Shown here: in pieces, positions 63,786 to 64,000 of the stretch
How the letters are laid out: each line of letters begins with the position of its first letter
How positions within the stretch are numbered: position 1 is the first letter of the stretch
DNA from: Oscillospiraceae bacterium
GTDB lineage: Bacteria; Bacillota; Clostridia; Oscillospirales; Oscillospiraceae
Assembly (NCBI GenBank): GCA_015067435.1
Contig: SVMM01000011.1
Coordinates: forward strand, 45,126-109,125
DNA length: 64,000 bases
Reading direction: 5' to 3'
Notes under the pieces: model-generated
Seen by the model: only the letters and a program-made list of their open reading frames with translations
Told to the model about the DNA's origin: nothing
The model's database searches: none
Position numbers and translations under genes: made by a program

Positions 63786-64000
63786 GCCTGTTGCAAAATA
63801 AGCCGTAAAAAAGACGAGGTTAGGAGCCCGAAAGGGTTTCCTAACCTCGCTTTTTGCGTTAAAATCGTAGGTGTGAAACAACAATTTCAAACGCAAGACC
63901 ACTATACGACGTATGAGCGGGACGGTCAAGTGGTACTTGCGTTAAACAACGAAATAATTTTACCGGAGAACGCGCCCGTCCGGCTGACAAGCGCCCAGCT
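63786..64000 (+). mobile_element. IS1182-type insertion sequence, left end and start of transposase
   Basis: gggcctgttgcaaaata at 63786 is the probable terminal repeat. A hairpin CGAGGTTAGG..CCTAACCTCG (63818-63852) follows, a common device against read-through into transposase. The frame from GTG 63873 reads KQQFQTQDHYTTYERDGQVV and continues LALNNEIILPENAPVRLTSAQ, the N-terminus of IS1182-like transposases, and runs off the right edge. Confidence 0.7.

Overview
The window looks like chromosomal DNA of a GC-rich Gram-positive anaerobe, most likely a gut Clostridia of the Oscillospiraceae/Ruminococcaceae type. This rests on Shine-Dalgarno-rich starts, SLH and copper-amine-oxidase-like stalk surface proteins, SpoIIAA/SpoIIE-type regulators, a multi-subunit molybdenum hydroxylase locus, KtrAB/KdpDE, a CarD-like regulator, IS630/IS1182 remnants and many integrative elements. 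The genus cannot be fixed from the sequence alone.

The organising principle is tRNA-Arg(CCG). A tRNA-Arg(CCG) gene is split at its anticodon: the 3' half, with its own terminator, is at 959-1004, and the matching 5' half is at 52840-52878. The halves fit each other by covariation and do not fit the intact copies. About 51.8 kb lies between them. At 24654-24912 there is a site with the sequence predicted for the element attP (core GTCGGAGT, 11-bp-spaced TAGTRGTCA arm repeats on both sides), so the island is best read as at least two elements in tandem. Each ends on the right in the order integrase, secreted stalk-domain protein, then an intact tRNA-Arg(CCG) (24531-24607; 52610-52686) and the P arm. 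Further half-sites at 31041, 52951 and 59599 show more layers of the same family.

Layout. 1-956: flanking chromosome with an amino-acid ABC binding protein, a gene remnant and phased repeats. 995-24.7 kb, island 1: toxin-antitoxin; VTC/DUF4956 operon; CarD-like regulator; MATE pump with a structured leader; two-component system with two secreted beta-helix/CBM-like proteins; IS630 remnant; CvpA-like protein; broken GGDEF sensor; STAS/PP2C partner-switching remnants with conjugation genes between them; integrase plus stalk protein; LysR/DUF362/flavodoxin/SLH group. 24.7-52.8 kb, island 2: KdpDE-KtrAB; a nested integrative mobilizable element (about 31.0-40.8 kb); a molybdenum hydroxylase (xanthine dehydrogenase-type) operon; integrase plus stalk protein; a candidate ncRNA. 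52.9-64 kb: pxpA-NRAMP-pxpB-pxpC-DUF1445 pyroglutamate operon with a divergent AraC regulator, GNAT, polyferredoxin, Crp/Fnr, broken MATE, broken MNT/HEPN pair, and the start of an IS1182-type transposase.

The most striking gene is the 1009-residue protein at 31954-34983. It carries the DYDGD signature and the conserved blocks of the cell-type RNA-dependent RNA polymerase (RDR/QDE-1, YonO) double-psi-barrel family. It is translationally coupled to an unknown 292-residue protein and diverges from a DUF927-like ATPase, an iteron-like region and mob genes. One of the mob genes is a coiled-coil membrane protein fully overprinted within the relaxase gene. A second theme is a set of 11-bp direct-repeat operators shared by the VTC/DUF4956 operon, the two-component system and both secreted beta-helix proteins, which points to a small regulon.
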